Positions 27,435 to 36,592 of a DNA stretch of 64,000 nucleotides are shown here, piece by piece; the first letter of the stretch is position 1, and each line of letters opens with the position of its first letter. The stretch is from Alkaliflexus imshenetskii DSM 15055 (lineage in GTDB: Bacteria > Bacteroidota > Bacteroidia > Bacteroidales > Marinilabiliaceae), in assembly GCF_000517065.1 (NCBI RefSeq), contig NZ_KI912105.1, forward strand, positions 398,396-462,395, read 5' to 3'. The notes under the pieces were generated by a model that saw nothing but the letters and a program-made list of their open reading frames with translations, had not been told where the DNA came from and ran no database searches. The translations under genes and the position numbers were made by a program.

Positions 27435-29255
27435 ATGACTAAAGAGTGCGAACGAAGTCTCAATTACGGAATTATTGGAAATTGTCGCAGTGGCGCGCTA
27501 ATATCTAACAAAGGTGCTATGGAATGGTTGTGTCTGCCTCAGTTTGACTCGCCATCTGTCTTTGCCAAGCTACTGGATATCAACAAAGGAGGCAGTTTCG
27601 AAATTATACCGGAAACAGAACATACAATCACACAAAACTACGATGGCAACACCAACATCCTTGTGACCCGTTTTAAATGTGCTGATGGTTCTTTTGAGGT
27701 TCATGACTTTTTTCCGCGCTACAAGCTCGACAATGGTCAAGCTTATTCTCCTGCTGATGTTATCCGCTTTTTTAAACACATAAAAGGTGCACCGGTGGTT
27801 AGGTTTAACTACAATCCAAAGCTGGAGTATGCCCAATACGATACCAAAACCATCATACACAGCAGCTATGTTAAATCGATGACAACAAAAGGGGATTACA
27901 ATTCTGTATATCTCTATTCGAGCATGAAGATATCGGATGTGGCATGCAGCCAGCCCATCGCAATCACAAAAGATGAGTTCATACTCATAAGCTACAACCA
28001 AAAGTTGCTTAAGCAGACTGTGGAACGCTCCTACCTGAAACTGATACGCACCAAAGCTTATTGGCTTACCTGGTCCGATCGTACCACACGATTCGGGAAA
28101 TACAACGATGTGATTACCCGAAGCGCATTGGTGTTAAAGCTGCTAAGTTTCCAGAAATCAGGAGCAGTGCTTGCTGCCCTCACCACCTCCTTACCCGAGA
28201 CCATAGGTGAGGTGCGCAATTGGGATTATCGCTTTTGCTGGATTCGCGATGCTTCGATGGTTATCAAAATCATGACTCACCTTGACCATTACAATCTGGC
28301 TCACCGCTATCTGAAATTTATTACCGACCTGTTGCCCGAGAAAGATGAACGCATGCAGATTATGTATGGCATCAATGGAGACAAACGTCTTACCGAAATT
28401 GAGTTGAGTCATCTGGATGGATACTGTGGCAGCAAGCCCGTGCGAGTGGGTAATGCAGCCTACAAACAAAAACAGAACGACATTTATGGCATCCTGATGG
28501 ATGTGATTTACCAGCATTTCAAGCTGTTTTCGGTATCGCTGGATCACAGCGAAGAGCTATGGACCATTACGCGAAATATGATTCGAGCGGTGCAGCGTAA
28601 TTGGCAACGGCCCGACAAAGGCATCTGGGAAATACGGGAGAACAACAAACACTTTACCTTTAGCAAGGTATTATGCTGGGTTGCAGTTGACAGAGCCATA
28701 AAAGTAGCTGATCTGCTTCAACAAACCGATCCAATACAGGATTGGATTAAACTTCGCGACAAAATTAAAAACGACATCATGAAAAATGCCTGGTCGGAAG
28801 CTAAACAATCCTTCACGCAGGCATATCACTACGAAGATTTGGACGCATCTGTGTTACTGATGGAGACGTATGGATTTTTATCGGGCGACGACCCTAAATA
28901 TAAAAATACCGTGCTAGCCATTCAAAAAGAGCTGGAGCACAAAGGACTTATGTACCGTTATAAAAACCGCGATGACTTTGGACTTCCATCATCGGCATTC
29001 ACAATCTGTTCGTTCTGGCTTATAAAGAGTTTATACATCATTGGCCACAAAGAAGAGGCCATCGAGAAATTTGACAAACTGCTTAGCTATTCAAACCATT
29101 TGGGATTGTTTAGTGAAGACCTTGATTTTGAAACCAAACGACTCCTGGGTAATTTCCCTCAGGCATACTCTCACCTGGCATTAATCGAAACTGCCATGGT
29201 ATTGGGTGGCGGAAAACTGAGCAAGGAGGAGCAACTGTTGCAGATTATTCATTAA
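27435..29255 (+). CDS. Glycoside hydrolase family 15 protein (trehalase/glucoamylase type)
   Basis: I choose the ATG at 27435 (606 residues) because the family begins close to LNYGIIGNCRSGALISNKG; an in-frame TTG at 27363 would add 24 residues of unlike sequence. Visible motifs are WDYRFCWIRDASM, the KGIWEIRENNKHFTFSK segment with a likely catalytic acid, and the GNFPQAYSHLALI ending. Family members act as trehalases or glucoamylases. The divergent otsA-otsB fusion makes trehalose turnover the favoured role (inference). The gene ends at a strong terminator. Confidence 0.88.
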   Translation: MTKECERSLNYGIIGNCRSGALISNKGAMEWLCLPQFDSPSVFAKLLDINKGGSFEIIPETEHTITQNYDGNTNILVTRFKCADGSFEVHDFFPRYKLDNGQAYSPADVIRFFKHIKGAPVVRFNYNPKLEYAQYDTKTIIHSSYVKSMTTKGDYNSVYLYSSMKISDVACSQPIAITKDEFILISYNQKLLKQTVERSYLKLIRTKAYWLTWSDRTTRFGKYNDVITRSALVLKLLSFQKSGAVLAALTTSLPETIGEVRNWDYRFCWIRDASMVIKIMTHLDHYNLAHRYLKFITDLLPEKDERMQIMYGINGDKRLTEIELSHLDGYCGSKPVRVGNAAYKQKQNDIYGILMDVIYQHFKLFSVSLDHSEELWTITRNMIRAVQRNWQRPDKGIWEIRENNKHFTFSKVLCWVAVDRAIKVADLLQQTDPIQDWIKLRDKIKNDIMKNAWSEAKQSFTQAYHYEDLDASVLLMETYGFLSGDDPKYKNTVLAIQKELEHKGLMYRYKNRDDFGLPSSAFTICSFWLIKSLYIIGHKEEAIEKFDKLLSYSNHLGLFSEDLDFETKRLLGNFPQAYSHLALIETAMVLGGGKLSKEEQLLQIIH

Positions 29256-29261
29256 ACCAAC

Positions 29262-29301
29262 AAAAAAAAGTCTGCCGACAATAACCGGCAGACTTTTTTT
29301 G
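29262..29301. terminator. Bidirectional intrinsic terminator
   Basis: GTCTGCCG (29270-29277) pairs with CGGCAGAC (29286-29293). The stem is flanked by an A-run on the left and a T-run on the right, so it works on both strands. It separates the convergent GH15 and TPR genes. Confidence 0.9.
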
Positions 29302-29318
29302 TATAAAACATAAAGCAA

Positions 29319-30296
29319 CTATTGCACCATCAACCAATCGGCCATCATCTGATATCGATGGGAATTATCCAATAGCCACTGCATCACATCGGCCGGATAG
29401 CGACTGTATAATATGTGCATGGTGAGCGATTCGGCAAAGTCAAGTTCAGCTGCTTTTGCAAAAAAATCGGTATAAAATGTCCACATTGCATTGCGTGAAT
29501 TTATCTCCACATCGCGCATGCTATTCATTAAGCCAATGGTTTGCGCTTTAAACCACTCCATTTTTGTCAGAGAATCGTTTTTATTGCTCTCCCATGCCAC
29601 CGGCTCAAAGCTTGACCTGAAACCGGGACTCACCCGCGTTACCCTGCTGATGCTACCAGCTGATGCGGCCCATGTATCATACAATCGCTCAATTACTACA
29701 AGCAGATCCTGACTGTCATCGCCATCGTGGTTAAGCATGAGATAATACAAAATGGGCAGAAGTGCTTTAAGGTTCTCTCCGCGACGATACATATTCTCTC
29801 CCAAAAGAAAATGGCTTGGTGGAAAACCAGGTGCCGCCTGAATGGCCTTTAGAAGATAAGTCTCCCCCTTTTCAGAATCAAAAGGGATGGTTACCCTTCC
29901 GGCATGATACAACAGAAGATAATCACCCGGGAAAGCCTCAAGCCCCTGCTCCATCCAACGGTTGCGTTGGCGCACGTTGCCAAGTTGCTCATGAGCCAGA
30001 AATCCGGCCAAAAAAGCATCGACCGAGGGTCGTGTACGGTCTTTACGGGCATCCACAGCATGTTCAAGGGCGCGTTGCGCATCACCTTTTAGGATGTAAG
30101 CAAGTGCCAGACCGCCCAACACTTCACCATCTGCTAAGCCATGCAGAACCAATTCATTCAAATAATATAGAGCGGTTTCGGTATCGCCCGAGTGAAGCGC
30201 AGAAAGGCCTTTGTCTTTATTTTCAACGCCTACGCTCTGTGAATATAAAAACACAGGCATCAAAGCCACCAGAAAAAGAGTTGTTAATCTCATCAT
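29319..30296 (-). CDS. Secreted TPR-like protein of unknown function
   Basis: 325 residues with a signal peptide (MMRLTTLFLVALMPVFLYSQ) and TPR-like helical repeats over about 25-210 (LSALHSGDTETALYYLNELV, ALAYILKGDAQRALEHAVDA, FLLGENMYRRGENLKALLPIL). The C-terminal third is not recognised. It is likely a periplasmic protein-interaction scaffold. It lies 122 bp downstream of the alpha-2-macroglobulin gene on the same strand, so the two could be cotranscribed and act together (inference). Confidence 0.75.
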   Translation of the reverse strand: MMRLTTLFLVALMPVFLYSQSVGVENKDKGLSALHSGDTETALYYLNELVLHGLADGEVLGGLALAYILKGDAQRALEHAVDARKDRTRPSVDAFLAGFLAHEQLGNVRQRNRWMEQGLEAFPGDYLLLYHAGRVTIPFDSEKGETYLLKAIQAAPGFPPSHFLLGENMYRRGENLKALLPILYYLMLNHDGDDSQDLLVVIERLYDTWAASAGSISRVTRVSPGFRSSFEPVAWESNKNDSLTKMEWFKAQTIGLMNSMRDVEINSRNAMWTFYTDFFAKAAELDFAESLTMHILYSRYPADVMQWLLDNSHRYQMMADWLMVQ

Positions 30297-30418
30297 TTTA
30301 ATTCAATTATTTATCTGCCTAAAAGTAGCCATTCCTATTCGGGATATGTAACCATCTAATAAAATTATCAATACAAACCCAACTAAAGAATCCACCAACC
30401 TAAATTTCAAAAGGTTGG

Positions 30419-33400
30419 CTACTTCTTAAGTTTACCAGTAACATTTATCGTGCCACCACTTCCGTATCCCGAAAAATCAGGCGCATAAAAACAACTGACG
30501 TTTACCGGGCCGGCCGATGCGCTTCCCTCATGGCTTACCACCACCTCCCAACTCAGAAGATAACGACCTTTGGGAAGATGATCAATGAACATATCGCTTC
30601 CGGCATCGGTCACGGAAAGATAGTATCCCAGACCAGATGCATACCGGTAACCCGATAGCAAATCGAGCGGCTCTAAATTTGCAGCACGAGGGGCTGACAC
30701 GTGCACAAAATCCAAAGCCTGTGGCGTTTCTATTGCCAGACGGTACATTAGCCGGTCGCCTCTTGATAAAATCATATCATCGCCAACAACATGCCACTCC
30801 TCAATGCCATCCCGAACAATGCGTCTGTATATTTCAGTGTCCACATTTAAAAATCCGCCTGCCAACACATCAGCGCCCGTTTCGAAGCGACTCAGGTGCA
30901 TCGAAACCCAGGACGGAGCATCACTCTTTTTATCGATTATGACATCACTGGTGCGAGACGGCAGCTCATTGCCACGCCATGTCTGACTAATAAAACCTGT
31001 TCCTGATAACCGCTTGTCATCCCTTAACCGTTGTCCCAACACACGAATGGCATCAGGTTTTGCCACACGGAAAAGATCTCTTGAAGATGAAGCAAGTGCG
31101 TAAACCGCCGAAACTGTAGCACGTGTGGTGACCCATGACTGGGTGCGTTTTTGCTGAATGAGCCAATTCTCGAGACCGGTGATGGCGCTATTTTGTGGAG
31201 ACACCTCACGAAAAGCCTCCAGAGCAGCTACATGCGACTCAACCGGAGCCTGATGCCAGTATGATCCATGAGGCAGTCGAAAGCGCCGTACATCTCCCTC
31301 CTCCGAAATCAACAACTCTTCGAGCGTTGCAATAATGGAAGCAGCCTCGCTGGTACGGCCATTGCGCCAAAGCAGTGTTGCCATCAGCGATTGCAACATT
31401 ACACTCTCCTTATAATCGGGCATACGAAGCTTGTCAAGCCAAAAACGTTCGGTGTCGGATAGTGATTTCCCATCCCCAAAAAATGACAAGGCATAAAGCG
31501 TATGAAGCACCTGAGAATTAGGTGTTGTTAAGCTGTCGCGGATAAACACTTCCTGCTGGCGGGCAAGTTCAGAACGCAACCATCCGCAAGCCTTCTCCAC
31601 CATCGTGGAGGCCATCTCATCGGGGTTATAACCCGTTTTGTATAGAAATCCGAAACCTGCCACAATGTTTGCAGTAACCTGCTCCGAAGGAAACATACCA
31701 CTGAACCAGGGCCAGGCGCCGTTATCAAGTTGCATATTTTGAAGCTGCATCAGTGCCAGTAAACCCTCCGATGATAGTTCGTTGCGGGTAACCAATCCGG
31801 CCAATTCTCTCTTGCGCTGTGATTCAGATTGAGCTTGTCTAAACCAAGGCGTAGCGGCCAGCACGGTAGATTTAAGTTGCGGATTATGCTCAAGCGCTGA
31901 TAGCAATGCATCTTCATCGCCAGGCAGGGCAAGGCTCCAGGCTCTGAGTACACGCTCTATATCCGGATTTTGTCGGGTGATGTGCCCGGCAACCGAGAGC
32001 CCATAAAAGCGGTTAAATAACTGGTCTGCGCTGGCATGTGGTTGCTCTACCAACCATGGCAAAACAGAGAGTACTTCCCAGGCAGCATTCTGTGTATATG
32101 TAAAAGTAAAACGCTCCAAATTCTGAAGTCTGATACCATTGGCTATTGGTAATGCAATGCGATGGCGCCCCTTACGGATGAGTGTGACGGGTTTGGTTTC
32201 GGTAACAAGCATGCGTGATGGCAACACAGGTATCACGTGTCGTTCGCCATCGCTAAGCTCACCGGCTGAAGCTGCCACAACTACCTCAATCCCTCTGACA
32301 CCATAAGGTACAACCACTTCCCAGCTCAACGAGATAGATTCAGAGGGTGAAACATGCCACCTGATTGGATGTGGCGCACCAATCTCATTCAGCTGTTTTC
32401 CGCTTACGGCATCGGTCACAATCAAATTTGCTGTGCCAGACAACCGTTTGTTACTGTTATTAAAAAGCGTAGCTGCAAAAAACAGTCTGTCCCCTTCGCG
32501 CACCACACGAGGCATATTAGGGACAATCATTAAATCACGCGATGTTATCACAAACTCGCTGGTAGTGGATGAAACACCATCTTTACGATGCGCAAGAGCC
32601 ATAAAACGCCAGCGTGTAACACTCTCAGGCATTGTAAACGAGAATGACGTTTTACCATTGACATCGAACTTCAGGTGTGGTAAAAACAGAGCCGTCTCCT
32701 CCAAACGGGTTCTAACCTGCATCTCTCCTGCCCCGGCAGCATCATCCACATTTGGGGCTGAAGCTTCTTGTCTGGTGATGGGAACAGCCTCTTCATCAGC
32801 CATTGAAACTTCCTGATCAACCTCCATAAAGTTAATAGTCTCATTTGCACGGGCAGATTTGGCCATCATCATTGGATAATGCCGATGATACTGAAACAGT
32901 CCTGTCCAGAAAAACGCTGGATAAGCTTTCATAAAAACCGGCTCAACCCTGCGATGAGATATTCCTGCACCGTAAGCACCGCCAAAACCCTCCCAATACC
33001 AAGGTCTGTTTGCAAATCTGTCATAGAATGGATTCATTAAAAGACTATTGGCCATATATTGATCCAACGAAGCATCATACATCAAAGCCACAGCTTCAGC
33101 CTCATAGGGCTTACCCTCATCATCTAAAAATGTCATCTCCCATGTTTCACGACTTCCGGGAAGCAACTTGTCTCTAAAACTGCTTAAAGCCAGGCGCATC
33201 TTACGCGACGGATTGATGACACTCATTGCTTCGTTGTGACTGTAAATGCGGTTTCCATGCACCGTTAAAACCTGAATGCTTACGAGTCCATACATCGATT
33301 CGTCGACCGGAAATGAGAGACGATGCCATCTTCCATTTACCATAAGCTGGGTTTCAAGAATGGTTTCGTTGTCGCGAGTCACGTTCACAACAATTTGCCC

Positions 33401-36337
33401 ATCATCAAAAAAAGAGCCTACGAAAAACTCAGCCGTCTCACCTGGCTGATACTCCCTAACCGGAACAATTACCGACACACCATCAACGGGTTTTAGAGGC
33501 ATCCCCGATTGGTTAAAGACTCTGAAAATCTGCTCATTTTTCCGGATCGCACCACCAGCACCTACCACTTCTGTTTCAAGAAGATAATAACCGGCGCTCA
33601 GTTTTGTCTCCGGAACTAAAAATGTAGAGAGTTGTCCATTAACCTTTACACCACTCTCGAGTAAAATCTCTTTTTTATGATGGATATACCACTCTGATTC
33701 GTTCTCGGAACGAAATACCGGCTTCGTGCTATCATAAAGCAGTGTGTCGGGATGGCTCCAATAGCGCAAGGGTAGAAGCCTGTCGGGGGAATCGAGCTGA
33801 ACAAGCCGGTAATGCAACTCACCTTCCACTGGTTGATTAGACATGTTAACCAGGCGGAATAGGGCCGGAATGGAATCATTTTTTTCGATAAACAAGTCCT
33901 CAATCTCAATTATCTGCCGATATGGGTCGCGCCCCAGCGTAATCACCTGCTGGGCAGAACGTGTTTCCCCACTCAAATCGGTGACATCAATAACTACTCG
34001 GAAATTCTGATTAAAAGTCTTGTCAAATTTCACATCACGTGTGGCCAGAAAAGAGATTTCCATCTCCCCCTGCTCATTGGTAATGCCCTGTCCAGAAGCA
34101 ATGGCCGTCGGGGGCGAATAAAAACCACGGCGCCAGACATCTGCATATCGCTCCACACGCCACTCATAAGATGCCCCTGTTACAGGTAGTCCTGTGAAAG
34201 TGATGACCCGTGCATTGGTATGTACCGTGTCGTTTAAAACGGCCAAACCTTTGTAGGGTTCAGGTATTACCTCAAATCTTGGTCTTTTATACTCCTCAAC
34301 CTGAAAATGGTGAGTTCCGAATGACGATTGCAGCATGTAACTTCCGGTAAGCAACCCATGGGGAATGTTAAAACGCCCCGACACAGAGCCAAACTCATTG
34401 GTACGAAGCGACAATTTATGCACTTCGCGACCGTTGACATCCCTTAACGATATCTCTACCATTTCATTTTGAAGCACATGCGCCACCTTTCCGTCACTTT
34501 GAAGCAAAACACCCTTAAAAAGAAGGCTTTGCCCCGGACGGTATACCATCCTGTCGGAAAAAAGAAAGAGGCGATTGACTGCAGGAGGCTCATAACCATC
34601 GTTGCCTCTGGACCACCAGCGGTTTTCAGAAAAATAGGTATCCTTGCCATGAGTAAGCATCAAGCGACGGTTGCCATGTGGTTGATCACCATCTGTAGCC
34701 AACAGGTGTCCCAGCGCATCCGTAATTCCGTGCCGCATGATTGTGGCGGATTTGCCATACCAGCCATACACGAAAGACTGCACATCAACGCCCTGGATGG
34801 GCGAACCCGTTGCCCTATCCAGCACTGTTAAAAGCGAGCCAGACGCCTGCCGCTTCTCAATAAAACTTAACCCCGACACCTGAAATGGCAAAATATGAAA
34901 AAGCTCTGCCTGAGTCAGGTCTCCCGAAAAGGGTTTGTTGGTTATAAACAGACAATAGTAGCCTACTCCCGGATTTTGAGCCCTTATTTCAGCTGTATGC
35001 GAACGGAAGTCGCCAAAATCAGGCAGTTGCGTCGTCCAGTGCGACAAAGGTTTTGTTTGGTTTATCTGTGTCGTCAGCCAATTTTCTTCTGGGTGGCGCG
35101 ATGATTCAAAATCGGGAACGTCTAAGGCAAACAGATACGAGTGAAGCGTAGTTACATTTTTATAACTAACAGAGTAATAAAGGTGCGATGCAGGAGCCAC
35201 TGCGGACTCACCTATCAATTGCAACATTGGCGCCAAAATCTCTTGCCTCAGGTTTTCAGACAAAAGGGCTCCCTCCGATTTGGGGTAGGCATCGGCAGCT
35301 GATTTTGTCAATGCCAGAGCCTCACGCAGGTAGTTTCTCGTGGAAGCGGCATTGTCTGGCTGCTCCGCCAAAGACTTAAGAAACAATGCCCGATAATACA
35401 TCGCGAGCGAATATTCCGGAACCCTGCGTGCACGTTGAATAATCTGCTCCAGAGACGCTTCATACACCTCATCGCCATTATCGCCGGTAAAACGGTGTTT
35501 GAGCAGATTGAGCCGCGTTAAATCAGCATCGGTTAAAATAGAGACATTGCCGCGCTTTTGGATGCTCTTTAACCACTTCTGAAGCACAATGATAGCCCTT
35601 ACAGCAGGCTCATCTGCGTAAGCGATATCAATCTCAAGTTTTAGAAAACGCTCAAGTGGCTTCAACAAATCAATATCTTCGAATGCGTAGCTGTTGGCAT
35701 CGGGGAGTTCAAATAAACCTCCGCCAAGTAACTCCTCCACAGTTTTCACGGCCAGCAAATCGTATAACGAAGGACGAAGATGCGCTTTTCCAAGCGTACC
35801 ATCCAACAACTTTTGATAATCAGTGGTTGATGCCTGCAACAAAACATCAGTATCATGAAGCGATTTTAAATAGTGATACATGGCTTTGCCAGAGACTTCG
35901 GCTGCGCTCATTTCTCTGATCTTAATACTGCCGGATTTAACCTGAGGTTGTTCGAGCAGCCTCCAGCGATTTTGATTGTAGTAGTGTTTGTATAAATCAC
36001 CTAAAAACGCGTGGGTTAAATGACGTGCCACTGGCCATAGACCATCCACATCGGCTTCGAGTTGTTCAATCATGCTCACCAGTGCATCATCATCAAGTTC
36101 CTGGTTATATTTATACCTGTAAGCCAGCGAGCGAACAAAATCAGCTGTGAGCCGTTGCTCACGACTCACCTCATATATCCCGTTCACTACTACAAGGGCC
36201 GACCGTGGTAATGACCGACCCTCTAATGAGTCGACCTGTTGCCACATTGCCGAAACATCGGACTGTTTACGGTTCTTTTGGGGTTGTCCATGAATATGGA
36301 TGCAAACCATCAATCCAACTAACATTAAGAATCTCAT
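30419..36337 (-). CDS. Bacterial alpha-2-macroglobulin-like protein lacking the thioester Cys
   Basis: I start at the ATG at 36337 (1972 residues), which gives a signal peptide (MRFLMLVGLMVCIHIHGQ); a longer in-frame start adds 82 residues of unlikely sequence. The product has macroglobulin domains, a segment RFMALAHRKDGVSSTTSEF, and a C-terminal helical thioester-type region. At the thioester site, where relatives read about Y-P-Y-E-C-A-E-Q, this protein reads Q-P-H-A-S1436-A-D-Q, so the reactive Cys is Ser and Glu is Asp. By analogy with thioester-less homologues it may trap or inhibit proteases without covalent capture, or have a structural envelope role. A long low-complexity insert rich in E, D and A occurs mid-protein. 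Confidence 0.88.
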   Translation of the reverse strand: MRFLMLVGLMVCIHIHGQPQKNRKQSDVSAMWQQVDSLEGRSLPRSALVVVNGIYEVSREQRLTADFVRSLAYRYKYNQELDDDALVSMIEQLEADVDGLWPVARHLTHAFLGDLYKHYYNQNRWRLLEQPQVKSGSIKIREMSAAEVSGKAMYHYLKSLHDTDVLLQASTTDYQKLLDGTLGKAHLRPSLYDLLAVKTVEELLGGGLFELPDANSYAFEDIDLLKPLERFLKLEIDIAYADEPAVRAIIVLQKWLKSIQKRGNVSILTDADLTRLNLLKHRFTGDNGDEVYEASLEQIIQRARRVPEYSLAMYYRALFLKSLAEQPDNAASTRNYLREALALTKSAADAYPKSEGALLSENLRQEILAPMLQLIGESAVAPASHLYYSVSYKNVTTLHSYLFALDVPDFESSRHPEENWLTTQINQTKPLSHWTTQLPDFGDFRSHTAEIRAQNPGVGYYCLFITNKPFSGDLTQAELFHILPFQVSGLSFIEKRQASGSLLTVLDRATGSPIQGVDVQSFVYGWYGKSATIMRHGITDALGHLLATDGDQPHGNRRLMLTHGKDTYFSENRWWSRGNDGYEPPAVNRLFLFSDRMVYRPGQSLLFKGVLLQSDGKVAHVLQNEMVEISLRDVNGREVHKLSLRTNEFGSVSGRFNIPHGLLTGSYMLQSSFGTHHFQVEEYKRPRFEVIPEPYKGLAVLNDTVHTNARVITFTGLPVTGASYEWRVERYADVWRRGFYSPPTAIASGQGITNEQGEMEISFLATRDVKFDKTFNQNFRVVIDVTDLSGETRSAQQVITLGRDPYRQIIEIEDLFIEKNDSIPALFRLVNMSNQPVEGELHYRLVQLDSPDRLLPLRYWSHPDTLLYDSTKPVFRSENESEWYIHHKKEILLESGVKVNGQLSTFLVPETKLSAGYYLLETEVVGAGGAIRKNEQIFRVFNQSGMPLKPVDGVSVIVPVREYQPGETAEFFVGSFFDDGQIVVNVTRDNETILETQLMVNGRWHRLSFPVDESMYGLVSIQVLTVHGNRIYSHNEAMSVINPSRKMRLALSSFRDKLLPGSRETWEMTFLDDEGKPYEAEAVALMYDASLDQYMANSLLMNPFYDRFANRPWYWEGFGGAYGAGISHRRVEPVFMKAYPAFFWTGLFQYHRHYPMMMAKSARANETINFMEVDQEVSMADEEAVPITRQEASAPNVDDAAGAGEMQVRTRLEETALFLPHLKFDVNGKTSFSFTMPESVTRWRFMALAHRKDGVSSTTSEFVITSRDLMIVPNMPRVVREGDRLFFAATLFNNSNKRLSGTANLIVTDAVSGKQLNEIGAPHPIRWHVSPSESISLSWEVVVPYGVRGIEVVVAASAGELSDGERHVIPVLPSRMLVTETKPVTLIRKGRHRIALPIANGIRLQNLERFTFTYTQNAAWEVLSVLPWLVEQPHASADQLFNRFYGLSVAGHITRQNPDIERVLRAWSLALPGDEDALLSALEHNPQLKSTVLAATPWFRQAQSESQRKRELAGLVTRNELSSEGLLALMQLQNMQLDNGAWPWFSGMFPSEQVTANIVAGFGFLYKTGYNPDEMASTMVEKACGWLRSELARQQEVFIRDSLTTPNSQVLHTLYALSFFGDGKSLSDTERFWLDKLRMPDYKESVMLQSLMATLLWRNGRTSEAASIIATLEELLISEEGDVRRFRLPHGSYWHQAPVESHVAALEAFREVSPQNSAITGLENWLIQQKRTQSWVTTRATVSAVYALASSSRDLFRVAKPDAIRVLGQRLRDDKRLSGTGFISQTWRGNELPSRTSDVIIDKKSDAPSWVSMHLSRFETGADVLAGGFLNVDTEIYRRIVRDGIEEWHVVGDDMILSRGDRLMYRLAIETPQALDFVHVSAPRAANLEPLDLLSGYRYASGLGYYLSVTDAGSDMFIDHLPKGRYLLSWEVVVSHEGSASAGPVNVSCFYAPDFSGYGSGGTINVTGKLKK

Positions 36338-36502
36338 TAAAATCTGTATTAAGTGATTATGCGATATGAAGGTGAGACTACAAAGATTATCTGAATGCAT
36401 CAACACATAACCGCAATTGTTATCAAAGTTAAGAAACAAAAAAGAGAGGATGCAAAAATATAGTTTGGTTGCTTGGATTAACAGCAGATTAACGCCATCA
36501 AA

Positions 36503-36533
36503 TTTGATTGCGTTATAAAAAACAATAATTTTG
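36503..36533 (+). promoter_or_regulatory. Consensus promoter for the TonB receptor operon
   Basis: TTTG (36503-36506), exactly 19 nt, then TAATTTTG (36526-36533): a full match to the Bacteroidota sigma factor consensus. Transcription should begin near 36540. Confidence 0.8.
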
Positions 36534-36545
36534 ATGTTTGATAAC

Positions 36546-36563
36546 ACGATTTTCAAAAATCGT
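36546..36563. promoter_or_regulatory. 18-bp palindrome just downstream of the predicted start site
   Basis: ACGATTTTCAAAAATCGT is built from 8-bp arms with perfect symmetry around a CA spacer. It lies about 6-23 nt after the predicted transcription start and 30 bp before the ATG, where a bound repressor would block transcription. It is not a typical Fur box. Confidence 0.6.
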
Positions 36564-36592
36564 ATTACCATATTTTTACTCAAACTTTAATT

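Noticed and set aside
36338-36583. 82-residue N-terminal extension of the macroglobulin
   Set aside because: It has no signal-peptide character, while the ATG at 36337 gives a clear signal sequence; the extra part overlaps the divergent control region.
36338-36592. B12 riboswitch ahead of the TonB receptor operon
   Set aside because: The predicted leader is only about 50 nt and no B12-box-like sequence is visible.
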